This document shows positions 1-7,418 of a stretch of 64,000 bases of DNA, piece by piece. The position numbers and the translations under genes were made by a program. How positions within the stretch are numbered: the stretch's first letter is position 1; each line of letters starts with the position of its first letter. The notes below the pieces were generated by a model, which did not search any database, had not been told where the DNA came from, and worked only from the letters and a program-made list of their open reading frames with translations. Source of the DNA: CBDCVO01 sp965223085 (lineage in GTDB: Bacteria; Pseudomonadota; Gammaproteobacteria; Ga0077536); the NCBI GenBank assembly GCA_965223085.1, contig OZ244981.1, positions 186,001-250,000 on the forward strand. Reading direction: 5' to 3'.

Positions 1-127
1 GCGGACAATTATAGGAAATTACTCCCGACTCATCAAATCGGGACACGCACCTACGGATCTTGTGAGGCATGGCAATTTTGGTTTCGCGTTGGCACAATCG
101 CACACCTACTCGCCACCACGACTCTCG

Positions 128-1123
128 ATGTCCACGCTAATTGATTCTTCGCCCAGCGAAATTTCTGCTATACGCAAGCTAATTGCGGCTGATCTAGCTG
201 CGGTCGACCGCATACTCGAATCGCAACTGCAATCAGATGTGTTTCTAATTAACCAACTGAGCGACTACATCATCGGCGGCGGCGGCAAACGTTTGCGCCC
301 GATCTTGGCGCTGTTATCCGCGCGGGCATCTAATTACGCGGGGTCTAAACACGTTAATGTCGCCGTTATCATAGAACTCGTGCATACCGCGACGTTGTTA
401 CACGACGATGTCGTTGACGCATCCCATTTGCGCCGCGGCCGGGAAACCGCAAACTTAGTCTGGGGCAACGAGGCGAGCGTACTGGTAGGCGATTTTCTCT
501 ATTCGCGGGCGTTTCAAATGATGGTCGATATTCGCAATCTGCGCGTACTGGAAGTTCTCGCCGACGCTACCAACACGATCGCAGAAGGCGAAGTCATGCA
601 ACTCGTCAATTGCCACGATCCCGATATCAGCGAAACGCGCTATTTGCACACTATTCGTTTCAAAACGGCAAAGCTCTTTGAAGCCGCCGCGGAACTTGGC
701 GCAGTGGTTGCGGAGGGTGGCTCGGAAGCCGAAGCCGCAATGGCCGCTTATGGGCGCCATTTGGGCACCGCGTTTCAGCTAGTCGACGACGCCCTAGACT
801 ATACCGCCTCAGATCAATCACTCGGTAAAAACATCGGTGACGATCTCGCTGAAGGCAAACCGACGCTACCGCTGCTCTACGCCATGTGGCAGGGTGATCA
901 GGATCAAGCGCGTTGTGTCCGGGAAGCGATAAAACGCGGCGGTCGTGAACGCATCGACGAAATACTTCGCGCGATCGAGTCTACCGGCGCCATTACCTAT
1001 ACTTTTGATATCGCCAACGCGGAATCAGAAAAAGCGCAACAAGCGCTCAGCGCAATTCCCGCTTCGCCGTACCGTGAAGCACTGCTATCCTTGGCACAAT
1101 TCGCAGTAAATCGCCACTCGTAA
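128..1123 (+). CDS. ispB: Polyprenyl (octaprenyl-type) diphosphate synthase
   Basis: Trans-isoprenyl diphosphate synthase that extends farnesyl diphosphate with IPP to make the side chain of ubiquinone or menaquinone. The two aspartate-rich Mg-binding motifs are visible: DDVVD at about residues 93-97 and DDALD at 220-224, with the substrate-binding GGGGKRLRP segment near 50-58. I chose the ATG at 128 (protein MSTLIDSS..., 331 aa) because it gives the usual family length of about 320-330 aa; an upstream start at 62 would add 22 residues that do not look like the family. In gammaproteobacteria ispB usually lies opposite rplU-rpmA; that side is outside the window. Exact chain length of the product cannot be read from the sequence. 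Confidence 0.93.
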   Translation: MSTLIDSSPSEISAIRKLIAADLAAVDRILESQLQSDVFLINQLSDYIIGGGGKRLRPILALLSARASNYAGSKHVNVAVIIELVHTATLLHDDVVDASHLRRGRETANLVWGNEASVLVGDFLYSRAFQMMVDIRNLRVLEVLADATNTIAEGEVMQLVNCHDPDISETRYLHTIRFKTAKLFEAAAELGAVVAEGGSEAEAAMAAYGRHLGTAFQLVDDALDYTASDQSLGKNIGDDLAEGKPTLPLLYAMWQGDQDQARCVREAIKRGGRERIDEILRAIESTGAITYTFDIANAESEKAQQALSAIPASPYREALLSLAQFAVNRHS

Positions 1124-1177
1124 CTCCTCGACATTTTGGGGATTGGGATCGCCCCTCAATTCAGCGCAATGTCCAGA

Positions 1178-1705
1178 TTAGTTTTCGCCCTGTAGGATGG
1201 CGACGCTCGCGTGCGCGGCCCGCCGGGCACGTTCTGCGAGTTCTTGGTCAGATACGCTGCTGATGGGATGGGCAATAGTAACGAAACTATAAGCCGCCGC
1301 GCCGAGTACGCGCGCCATCAGCTCCGCCGCACTCACGAACTGCTCGGTCATGATGGCGACGGACGGTAGATTTAACCGCTCTGCGATGATCGCGTCGTGC
1401 AGACTGCACGACGAACAACTGCCTCAGTCGCCCACCCCGGCGACGAGCGCGTGCCACTTCTCCGCGCCATCGAGCACCTGGATCTCCATTGGCGCACTGT
1501 AATTTTGTTTCATCAGGCGGACGACCTCGGCGACGCCGTAGTCTTCACTTAGCGCCATTTCATAAGCGTCGAAAAACGGCTTCGTGCCCTTTTTGCCGTT
1601 CGAGACGACGGCAATCCTTGCGCCGTCGAGCCGCGCCAGACGGGGGGCCAACTTAAAGCCACCGTTGTCACGTTCGTAGGTCGGATCGAGTACTTCGATA
1701 ACCAT
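1178..1705 (-). CDS. UGSC-family selenoprotein (Sec encoded by in-frame TGA)
   Basis: 175-residue protein if the TGA at 1424-1426 is read as selenocysteine (residue 94). The first 93 codons end in GVGD; reading through the TGA gives U-G-S-C-S-S-C-S-L-H-D-A-I-I-A and then 70 further well-formed residues to a TAA at 1178-1180. This is the defining motif of the UGSC family of (seleno)proteins, where homologues carry either U or C at this site (established family knowledge, recalled). The N-terminal part has the family-like segment RIAVVSNGKKG. A hairpin just downstream of the TGA fits a bacterial SECIS. The start ATG at 1703-1705 follows an AGGAG only 1-2 nt away, and the gene begins 18 nt after the stop of the upstream partner gene, so they form an operon. 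The protein is probably a redox enzyme; its substrate is unknown. It depends on SelA/B/C/D encoded elsewhere; none lie in this window. Confidence 0.88.
1393..1413 (-). promoter_or_regulatory. Bacterial SECIS hairpin downstream of the Sec TGA
   Basis: On the minus strand, starting 11 nt after the TGA, a perfect 9-bp stem (CGTCGTGCA pairing with TGCACGACG) encloses the apical trinucleotide GTC; opened by one pair the loop is AGTCT. The apical GU lies 20-21 nt after the TGA, inside the window used by SelB in bacteria. The upper part, GTGCAGTCTGCAC, closely resembles the upper stem-loop of E. coli fdhF SECIS as I recall it. The structure lies wholly inside the coding frame, as bacterial SECIS elements do. 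Confidence 0.8.
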
Positions 1706-1723
1706 TCTCCTGGGTTCGACGAA

Positions 1724-2791
1724 TTATGGACCGCAATCGAGACACGCGCCAACAGCCATCGAAACCGCGTGGCTCTTCGCTCCGAACCATGGCGGTATGA
1801 CCGCGCCAAAGCCGCCCGCCGGACCGCCTGCCGCAATCACGAGGACGTCATCAGGCACCGTAAAAGCGCGATACACCGCGTCACCCTTCTCGCCAACAAC
1901 CGCGCCCTTGCCGCACGCGGACCAGTCGCTTCGCTTTATATGCGCGTGCTCGAAAACATACTCACGTACATCCGCCTTAGACCAGTTCGCCGCATCGAAA
2001 TGCGCGCGCAATTGTGGCGGCACGATCAGCGCATAGTTGCCGGGCCAGATCGAATAATGCCGCATATTCGTGCGGATCTCCGCAACATAGGTATCGAGAA
2101 TCTCCTCCGGCAGCGTGGTCCATTCGTTCATGAATTGGCGCGGCGCGCCGGCCGCCATCACGGTCACGGAGGAAGCATGCCGCGGCACATTTCGTTCTTC
2201 CGCCAATGGTAACCACGGCGTGTTTTCTTCGTCCTCTGCCAGGCAATAACTGATCTTGCCTGGGTGTCCCAAGGTCGCGCGATCGACTTCGCCCGGGCGC
2301 ACGTCGAGCAAATTGTATAAGGCGAGGCGTATTGCGCGGCCGATGCAGGTACTCGCGCGCTCGGTCGAAGCCAGCGCGTTGAAGGTTCCATCCATATCGA
2401 GTTCTTTGCGAATGGGCCCATTGACGATGACGAGAATCGCACAGCCAGCCGTGCTCGCCGTCGCACCGTGCAGCAAAAAAGGCGCTTGCAACATAGCCAT
2501 AAACGCGGTCACCACCAGCGGAAAGTGCGGCGCTAAACATCCCGCCATGACCGCGTTGATGGCGAGCTTCTCGGCGCTGATGGCCCGCTCGCGTACCGGT
2601 TCAATACCGATCAATTGATCTGGTGTCATCAACGCCCCCTCGAGACAGGCGTTGACGGCGTCCGCGGTAGGGGGCACAACGGGCAAGCCGTCGGTCCACT
2701 TGCGGCGGTGAAAAAATTCTTGCGCAGCGGCGAAGTCTTTTATCTTATGGCGTGCCGAGGCCAACCTCGGCTTCACCGTAGCGGTAGCCAT
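1724..2791 (-). CDS. Conserved UGSC-partner protein with C-terminal CxxC
   Basis: 355-residue soluble protein of a conserved but uncharacterised family that I associate with UGSC genes. It has DGLPVVPPT at residues 34-42, INAVMAGC near 78-85, LGHPGK in the middle, and ends with the tail CLDCGP (Cys350 and Cys353). The terminal CxxC is a plausible redox pair that could exchange electrons with the Sec/Cys centre of the downstream selenoprotein; that is inference. No signal peptide or membrane segment is seen. Its TAA stop lies 18 nt before the selenoprotein ATG, so the two are very probably co-transcribed. I cannot assign a reaction. The downstream gene order (partner, then UGSC protein) argues that the two act on the same substrate or form a complex. 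Confidence 0.8.
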   Translation of the reverse strand: MATATVKPRLASARHKIKDFAAAQEFFHRRKWTDGLPVVPPTADAVNACLEGALMTPDQLIGIEPVRERAISAEKLAINAVMAGCLAPHFPLVVTAFMAMLQAPFLLHGATASTAGCAILVIVNGPIRKELDMDGTFNALASTERASTCIGRAIRLALYNLLDVRPGEVDRATLGHPGKISYCLAEDEENTPWLPLAEERNVPRHASSVTVMAAGAPRQFMNEWTTLPEEILDTYVAEIRTNMRHYSIWPGNYALIVPPQLRAHFDAANWSKADVREYVFEHAHIKRSDWSACGKGAVVGEKGDAVYRAFTVPDDVLVIAAGGPAGGFGAVIPPWFGAKSHAVSMAVGACLDCGP

Positions 2792-2885
2792 GTTGTGTGG
2801 TCTTCCATAAGCGCTCGCCCTAAATCCTACCGAGCACGTCCCCCTGAATGCAACCGCATCATAGATCTCAAATTAAGCAAATTAA

Positions 2886-2894
2886 GGACAGGCA
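2886..2894 (+). repeat. Left copy of inverted GGACAGGCA motif
   Basis: GGACAGGCA followed by CAAAACTT; its inverted partner lies at 5542-5550 on the other side of the transposase cassette. The pair could mark the ends of the REP-associated transposase unit. It is short, so the pairing is only suggestive. Confidence 0.35.
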
Positions 2895-3010
2895 CAAAAC
2901 TTGATGAACCCCACAAGGAAATGAAGTAATGTGTTTCACACCGGCCCGCATATTGCCCGAACGTCACGGATGACGGCGAAGAGGAGGCCGATCTCAGGAC
3001 CAGCCTAAAA

Positions 3011-3084
3011 CCGAAACGCGGCCGCAGTTTCGCTCTGAGCATGATCACGAAGCTTAGGCGACGCTGACCGAAACCAGGCCGCAG
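3011..3084 (+). repeat. Two REP-like direct repeats, one inside a palindrome
   Basis: Two copies of CCGAAACnnGGCCGCAG start at 3011 and 3068, differing only at two central bases. The first copy continues into GTTTCG, so that 3012-3032 forms CGAAAC-GCGGCCGC-A-GTTTCG, a near-perfect hairpin. RAYT transposases act on REP hairpins next to their own gene, so these are candidate substrates. The functional link is inference. Confidence 0.4.
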
Positions 3085-3638
3085 CGGTGAACAAATGCAC
3101 TAAGCGCGTCGTGCAATAGCTGGGGCTTGTTAGCCAAATCAAACTTGTCAAGGAGGACGAGCGATGACACAACCCAGACACAGCTTAGTGTCCGTATCAG
3201 AGACCCCGTACTATCACGTGATTTCCCGTTGTGTGCGCCGCGCGTTCCTGTGTGGTGACGACCGTTATTCGGGTCGCAACTATGACCACCGCCGCGATTG
3301 GGTACTCGAACGTCTCAAGATTTTGAGTGAAGTCTTTGCCATAGACGTTTGCAGCTACGCCATCATGAGCAATCATTTTCACCTAGTTGTGCATCTTGAT
3401 ATCGGGAAGACAGCGACCTGGACTGTCGATGAGGTGATTGACCGTTGGTGTCGGTTATTTAAAGGCCCAGAGCTTATCCAACGCTATCGCGCCGCGGATA
3501 CCTTGAGCGAAAACCAATATGCTGACGTTAGCCAAATTGCCGAGGGGTGGCGTAATCGCCTCGGCAGCTTAAGTTGGTATATGCGGTGTCTGAACGAACA
3601 TATTGCACGCAAAGCGAATGCTGAAGACGAATGTACCG

Positions 3639-3646
3639 GCCATTTC
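3639..3646. repeat. Left 8-bp target site duplication
   Basis: GCCATTTC, identical to 4971-4978; both flank the IS and lie inside the RAYT coding frame. Confidence 0.92.
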
Positions 3647-4970
3647 GGTAGTGTCAGAAATTCTGTGTTTGAGCCGTTTAAAGAAATCAATCGTTTAAAT
3701 TAAACCGCTCTCCGAACTGGATTGCAAACTGGGTTTTGGCATGAGACCAGGCGATGGGTGGGTTCTTCCATTTCGCCGTGATATTTCTCAATGCCAGCCA
3801 GATCAATTTCGTTGCCGCTTCATCATTCGGGAAGTGGCCTTTATTGCGGATGCTTTTTCGCACGCCGCTGTGTAGCGATTCAATCGCATTTGTCGTGTAG
3901 ATAATCTTTCGCACGGGTTTAGCGAAAGCAAAGAACGGGATGATGTGCTCCCAATGCCGTCGCCAGCTTTGTCCGACCGTCGGAAACTTTTCACCCCAAT
4001 CACTTTGTTCGAATTCGCTTAGCGCCTGCTCGGCCGCTTCGACAGAATCAGCTTGGTAAATCGGCTTGAGCGCCGACGCTAGCGCCTTACGATCTTTCCA
4101 TGAGGCCAACGCGAGTGAATTGCGGATGAGATGGACGATGCAGGTCTGCACAACCGTATCGGGAAACACCGATGTGATAGCGTCGGGGAATCCTTTGAGG
4201 CCATCGACAACTGCGATGAGGATGTCGTTGAGGCCGCGGGATTTGAGTTCGTTCATCACACGGAGCCAAAATTTAGCGCCTTCAGTTTGTTCGATCCATA
4301 AGCCCAATACTTCCTTGTGGCCCGAGCAACGCATCCCGATGGCCAGATACACCGCCTTGTTGCGGACCAGGCCTTCGTCACGGATTTTCACGCGCAACGC
4401 ATCGAAGAATACCACCGCGTAGGTGGATTCCAACGGACGCGATTGCCACGCCCTCACTTCGTCGATAACTGAATCAGTCACCACCGAAACGAGATCCGGT
4501 GATATCGATACGCCATACAGTTCACCAACGTGCGATTGAATATCCCGGGTACTCATCCCTCGCGCATACAGCGCGATGATCTTTTCATCGAAGCCTGGGA
4601 ATCGGCGTTGATATTTTTTGATTAACGCCGGGTCGAAGTGACCGTGACGGTCTCGGGGAATGTCCAGAACAATCTCGCCATCGTCGCTCAACACCGTCTT
4701 CTGGCTTGAGCCATTACGGTGGTTGCCAGCTTGCTGCTCGGCTTCGCCGTCGAGGTGCGCATCCATCTCTGCGTTGAGCATTCGCTCAGCCAGGGCCTTC
4801 TTAAGGTCGCCAAGCAACCCCGCCGAACTCAACGCCGTCGCCGGGTCTTGTCCTTTGAGAAGCTCGTCTAAGATATCGGCGTCGAACGCCGGGGATTTTG
4901 CTTTTGCCATACTGCTCTCCTTCCCATAGCAGGATAGTATGGCTCAAAACACAAAATTACTGACAGTCTC
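3647..4970 (-). mobile_element. Complete IS256-family insertion sequence, 1,324 bp
   Basis: Ends are defined by imperfect terminal inverted repeats of about 29-30 bp: the left end starts GGTAGTGTCAG (3647) and the right end, read inward from 4970, starts GAGACTGTCAG; both continue to TTGTGTTTGAGCC-like sequence. The element is flanked by identical 8-bp target duplications GCCATTTC at 3639-3646 and 4971-4978, the size typical of IS256-family elements. It contains one intact transposase gene on the minus strand. All parts are intact, so the element may still be active. Confidence 0.93.
3687..4910 (-). CDS. IS256-family transposase
   Basis: 407-residue mutator-type DDE transposase. The likely catalytic residues are Asp170 (AVVFFDALRVKIRD), Asp236 (IAVVDGLKGF) and Glu344 (YTTNAIESLHS). 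The segment CIVHLIRNS near 257-265 is the conserved His motif of the family. Length matches the usual 390-415 aa. It lies wholly within the element, leaving about 40 nt to the left end and 60 nt to the right end. The start ATG at 4908-4910 is preceded by AAGGAGAGCAGT, a good ribosome binding site. Confidence 0.96.
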   Translation of the reverse strand: MAKAKSPAFDADILDELLKGQDPATALSSAGLLGDLKKALAERMLNAEMDAHLDGEAEQQAGNHRNGSSQKTVLSDDGEIVLDIPRDRHGHFDPALIKKYQRRFPGFDEKIIALYARGMSTRDIQSHVGELYGVSISPDLVSVVTDSVIDEVRAWQSRPLESTYAVVFFDALRVKIRDEGLVRNKAVYLAIGMRCSGHKEVLGLWIEQTEGAKFWLRVMNELKSRGLNDILIAVVDGLKGFPDAITSVFPDTVVQTCIVHLIRNSLALASWKDRKALASALKPIYQADSVEAAEQALSEFEQSDWGEKFPTVGQSWRRHWEHIIPFFAFAKPVRKIIYTTNAIESLHSGVRKSIRNKGHFPNDEAATKLIWLALRNITAKWKNPPIAWSHAKTQFAIQFGERFNLND

Positions 4971-4978
4971 GCCATTTC
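4971..4978. repeat. Right 8-bp target site duplication
   Basis: GCCATTTC, identical to 3639-3646. Deleting one copy together with the IS restores the RAYT frame exactly. Confidence 0.92.
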
Positions 4979-5541
4979 TGGGAAAGTCGCTTTAAATGTC
5001 AGGCCTTGTTAGACCAAACCGCCCTGGTAACCGCCATGGCCTATGTGGACTTGAACCCAGTCCGGGCAAATCTGGCAACAGGTATTTCAGACAGCGACAA
5101 AACATCCGCCCAACAACGGCTTAAGGTCGCAGTGCGAAAAGACATCGACGATCGCATTCGGCTAATGGACTTCCAAGGCAGTGCAAAAGAAAAAGCCTCG
5201 CCCAAGATTCAGTTCAGTTTGCGAGATTACCTTGAACTGATCGATTGGACAAGCCGCTGTATTCGAGAAGAAAAACACAGCACCATTGATCGCAATTCAC
5301 CCCGCTTATTTACCCAACTCGATATTAATCAACACGAGTGGTTACCGAACGTGACTGCGATGCAATCCCGCTATGAAAAAGTAATGGGTTCGCCCAGACG
5401 GATGCGACATCATGCCCAATCACGTGGCGGCAAATTTTGTCGCGGTCACCGCTATGCCGAACGGCTTTATCGACGCCTAAATACACGGTAACGAACGTCC
5501 GTTATACCTCACGGCTGCAAGAATCTGGCACCAACTTTTCA

Positions 5542-5550
5542 TGCCTGTCC
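5542..5550 (-). repeat. Right copy of inverted GGACAGGCA motif
   Basis: TGCCTGTCC on the plus strand, the inverse of 2886-2894; on the minus strand it continues TGAAAAGTT, similar to CAAAACTT next to the left copy. It abuts the first tandem repeat unit. Confidence 0.35.
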
Positions 5551-5725
5551 CTGAGTAATCCCTGAGTAATCCCTGAGTAATCCCTGAGTAATCCCTGAGT
5601 AATCCCTGAGTAATCCCTGAGTAATCCCTGAGTAATCCCTGAGTAATCCCTGAGTAATCCCTGAGTAATCCCTGAGTAATCCCTGAGTAATCCCTGAGTA
5701 ATCATCTGCGTAATCTCTGCGTAAT
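5549..5725 (+). repeat. 11-bp tandem repeat, 14 perfect plus 2 diverged units
   Basis: The unit CCCTGAGTAAT is repeated without a mismatch 14 times from 5549 to 5702, followed by two diverged units with TCTGCGTAAT in place of CCTGAGTAAT (to 5725). Because 11 is not a multiple of three, the array is open in several frames and yields an artificial 67-residue ORF on the minus strand; I regard that as non-coding. The uniformity suggests recent expansion by slippage. Confidence 0.95.
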
Positions 5726-5745
5726 CACCCTGCTAGGAGTTTGCA

Positions 5746-5808
5746 ATGAGTCACATCGCTGTGCTTGGGAAACGTCATCGCGGCATAAACAATAACTCGA
5801 GCTTATAA
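5746..5808 (+). CDS. Possible 20-residue small ORF or gene remnant
   Basis: ATG at 5746 preceded by AGGAG with 7-nt spacing, encoding MSHIAVLGKRHRGINNNSSL and then TAA. The ribosome binding site is good but the peptide resembles nothing I recognise. It may be the start of a gene whose remainder was lost next to the repeat array. Confidence 0.2.
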   Translation: MSHIAVLGKRHRGINNNSSL

Positions 5809-5850
5809 AGCGCACGCAAGCCGCCGGTGTCGTACGCGGCGAATAACGCC

Positions 5851-7008
5851 TCAGCAAACCCCAGTGCGGTGCAGCTGTCGTCGCCTCGCTTCGTCGTACC
5901 CTAACCTTTCTAGTATCTCATCAGTGTGTTCACCTATTTCAGCGCAGGCACCCGACGGCCGCCCCGGTTCGTCACGAAATTTTATCGGCGTGCCCAGATG
6001 CTCAACGCCGTCAAGCCCTTCTTGAATCATGCCACGCTCACGCAGATAAGGCGCGTGCCAAGCTTCATAGATATCCAACACCGGTGCGTAACAAACGCCT
6101 TTGTCCGCGAGCCAGGCGTCCCATTCATCACGAGTTTTCTCGACGAACGTCGCAGCCAGAAAGTCGCGTACCGGTGCTTGTGCCGCTCCCCAGGGCTCAC
6201 GACACAAGGCGATCAGATCTGGTCGTTCCAAAGCATTCAACAGGTTTTCAACAAAGTTCATTTCTGCACCCGACAAAACGAGATAACGGTCATCAGCGGT
6301 CTTATAAATGTTGTAGAAAGCGGCGCCACCATGCAGGCGCTCCCGCGCGAGCTCCGGCGGACGGTGCTCGGCGATGACGCTGCTCAGAATATGCGGCGTC
6401 CACGCCATCAGGGTATCCAGCATCGCCGCATCGATGAAATCCCCTTTGCCAGTCGTCTCACGCCGCAAAAGTGCCATCAGGATCGCAGCCAAGGCGCTGG
6501 AGCCCAACGCGATATCGGCCATCGGCAAGCTCGGTAAGATCGGCGGCGCACCGTCGCGCTGGCCCAAACTCAGCACCCCGGTCAACGCCTGCGCGCCGAT
6601 ATCATGCGATGGGCGCTCAGCGAGTGCACCGGTTTGGCCAAACGCGGATAACGAACAATAGACGATCCGAGGATTGCGCGAGCACACGGCGTCATAGCCA
6701 ATTCCGAGTCGATCGACGACACCGGGGCGAAACGATTCAATGATGACATCGGATTCATCGGCGAGGCGCAGAAAGATCGCTAGACCTTCTGCCGTTTTTA
6801 GGTTTAAGCGCAAGCTTTGTTTACCGCGTTGCGTATTGCGAAAGTACGCGGTGAAGCCCTTCACTTCGTGGCCGAGCTTGCGCGTCGTCTCGCCATCAAA
6901 ACTCTCGACTTTGATTACCTCCGCACCATGATCCGCGAGCGTCAATCCGGCATGGGGACCTGGTAGAAAACGTGACAGATCGAGGGCGCGAATACCTTCA
7001 AGTTTCAT
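5851..7008 (-). CDS. CaiB/BaiF CoA-transferase family, alpha-methylacyl-CoA racemase-like
   Basis: 385-residue class III CoA enzyme. The pair His135 (in SHDIGAQALTG) and Asp165 (in LPMADIALGSS) has the same spacing of 30 as the catalytic His126/Asp156 pair of mycobacterial alpha-methylacyl-CoA racemase, and Glu in SGAEMNFVENL matches its third conserved position. This favours racemisation of 2-methyl-branched acyl-CoA esters over CoA transfer, although members cannot be separated with certainty from sequence alone. N-terminal LSRFLPGPHAGLTLADHGAEVIKVE is the typical CoA-binding start. It stands alone, with 410 nt of non-coding DNA upstream. Likely role: catabolism of branched acyl-CoA esters from terpenoid or steroid side chains. 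Confidence 0.88.
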   Translation of the reverse strand: MKLEGIRALDLSRFLPGPHAGLTLADHGAEVIKVESFDGETTRKLGHEVKGFTAYFRNTQRGKQSLRLNLKTAEGLAIFLRLADESDVIIESFRPGVVDRLGIGYDAVCSRNPRIVYCSLSAFGQTGALAERPSHDIGAQALTGVLSLGQRDGAPPILPSLPMADIALGSSALAAILMALLRRETTGKGDFIDAAMLDTLMAWTPHILSSVIAEHRPPELARERLHGGAAFYNIYKTADDRYLVLSGAEMNFVENLLNALERPDLIALCREPWGAAQAPVRDFLAATFVEKTRDEWDAWLADKGVCYAPVLDIYEAWHAPYLRERGMIQEGLDGVEHLGTPIKFRDEPGRPSGACAEIGEHTDEILERLGYDEARRRQLHRTGVC

Positions 7009-7418
7009 TGCTTTCCCCGTTGCAGTAAGTCAATCGCTCACACCGATCACTGATGTCAGCCTCAGGGCCCGTTCCGCGTGTGCCTCCAAGGTCCGCCGCC
7101 TGCGCCTTGTGAGCGCATGATAAACAGATTCACAACCGTGTCGACCGCCAAGATCCACACGCTCTGCCTATACATATCACGAGTCGCGCTAGTTCCACCC
7201 GCTGAGTGCGGCACCGTCGGAGAAAGACAATGCGCCGCGGGCGTCGATCTTCGCGAGGGATCGGGATTTGATTCGAGCACTGCAAGCGATCGCTGCCGTT
7301 AACGGTCGCGGACTCGATGTGCTGTGGCGGCGTGATTTGCTAGCGGGAATGGAATGTTAGTTCCTAATCTCGAGCATTAGCGCCTCGCTTAAAGCACGGC
7401 TAGCAGTCTAGGTGCCGA
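7009..7418. other. Intergenic region with a possible coding remnant
   Basis: No intact gene. From about 7193 to a TAG at 7358-7360 one plus-strand frame reads LSAAPSEKDNAP...RDRDLIRALQAIAAVNG...LLAGMEC with protein-like composition but no start codon and an upstream stop at 7190. It could be the 3' end of a lost gene; I do not recognise the family. Confidence 0.3.

Larger units (their letters stand above)
2792..3163. other. Non-coding region upstream of the RAYT gene
   Basis: No convincing gene. It holds the putative left boundary motif GGACAGGCA (2886-2894), two related 17-mers (3011-3027 and 3068-3084), the first of which sits in a 21-nt palindrome (3012-3032), and a strong ribosome binding site AAGGAGG just before the ATG at 3164. 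These look like REP-type elements belonging to the neighbouring REP-associated transposase. Confidence 0.5.
3164..5491 (+). pseudogene. REP-associated tyrosine transposase (RAYT), split by an IS
   Basis: Reconstructed by joining 3164-3646 to 4979-5491 (removing the IS and one copy of its 8-bp target duplication), which restores a single 331-residue frame reading CTGHFWESRFKCQALLDQT across the joint. The N-terminal half carries the HUH nuclease motif NHFHLVV (His71, His73) and a probable catalytic Tyr region in LSWYMRCLNE. The C-terminal half has AYVDLNPVRA, typical of this IS200-like Y1 family. Such proteins are single-copy housekeeping-like transposases that act on REP repeats. As it stands the 5' half reads into the IS (VRNSVFEP...) and stops at 3703; the 3' half has no good start, so the gene is inactivated. 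The perfect rejoining implies a recent insertion. Confidence 0.9.
5492..5850. other. Repeat-bearing intergenic region
   Basis: Lies between the 3' end of the split RAYT gene and the CoA enzyme. It holds the inverted GGACAGGCA partner, the 11-bp tandem array and one tiny ORF (5746-5808). No larger gene is supported. Confidence 0.6.

Noticed and set aside
1134..1160. Terminator between ispB and the UGSC gene
   Set aside because: GGGG and CCCC segments could pair, but no T-run follows on either strand.
1424..1705. Treating the 93-codon frame as a complete gene, or the locus as a pseudogene
   Set aside because: The TGA lies exactly at the UGSC motif, the frame stays open with family-like sequence for 81 more residues, and a SECIS hairpin follows. 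A simple nonsense mutation would not come with the hairpin.
1549..2540. Overlapping minus-strand ORFs of 95, 187 and 100 aa
   Set aside because: All are frame shadows of the UGSC and partner genes.
5549..5702. CRISPR array
   Set aside because: Units are only 11 bp, adjoin without spacers, and no cas genes are present.
5502..5705. 67-residue minus-strand ORF with repeated LLRDYSGITQG units
   Set aside because: It is produced by the 11-bp tandem repeat being open in several frames; there is no start context or family match.
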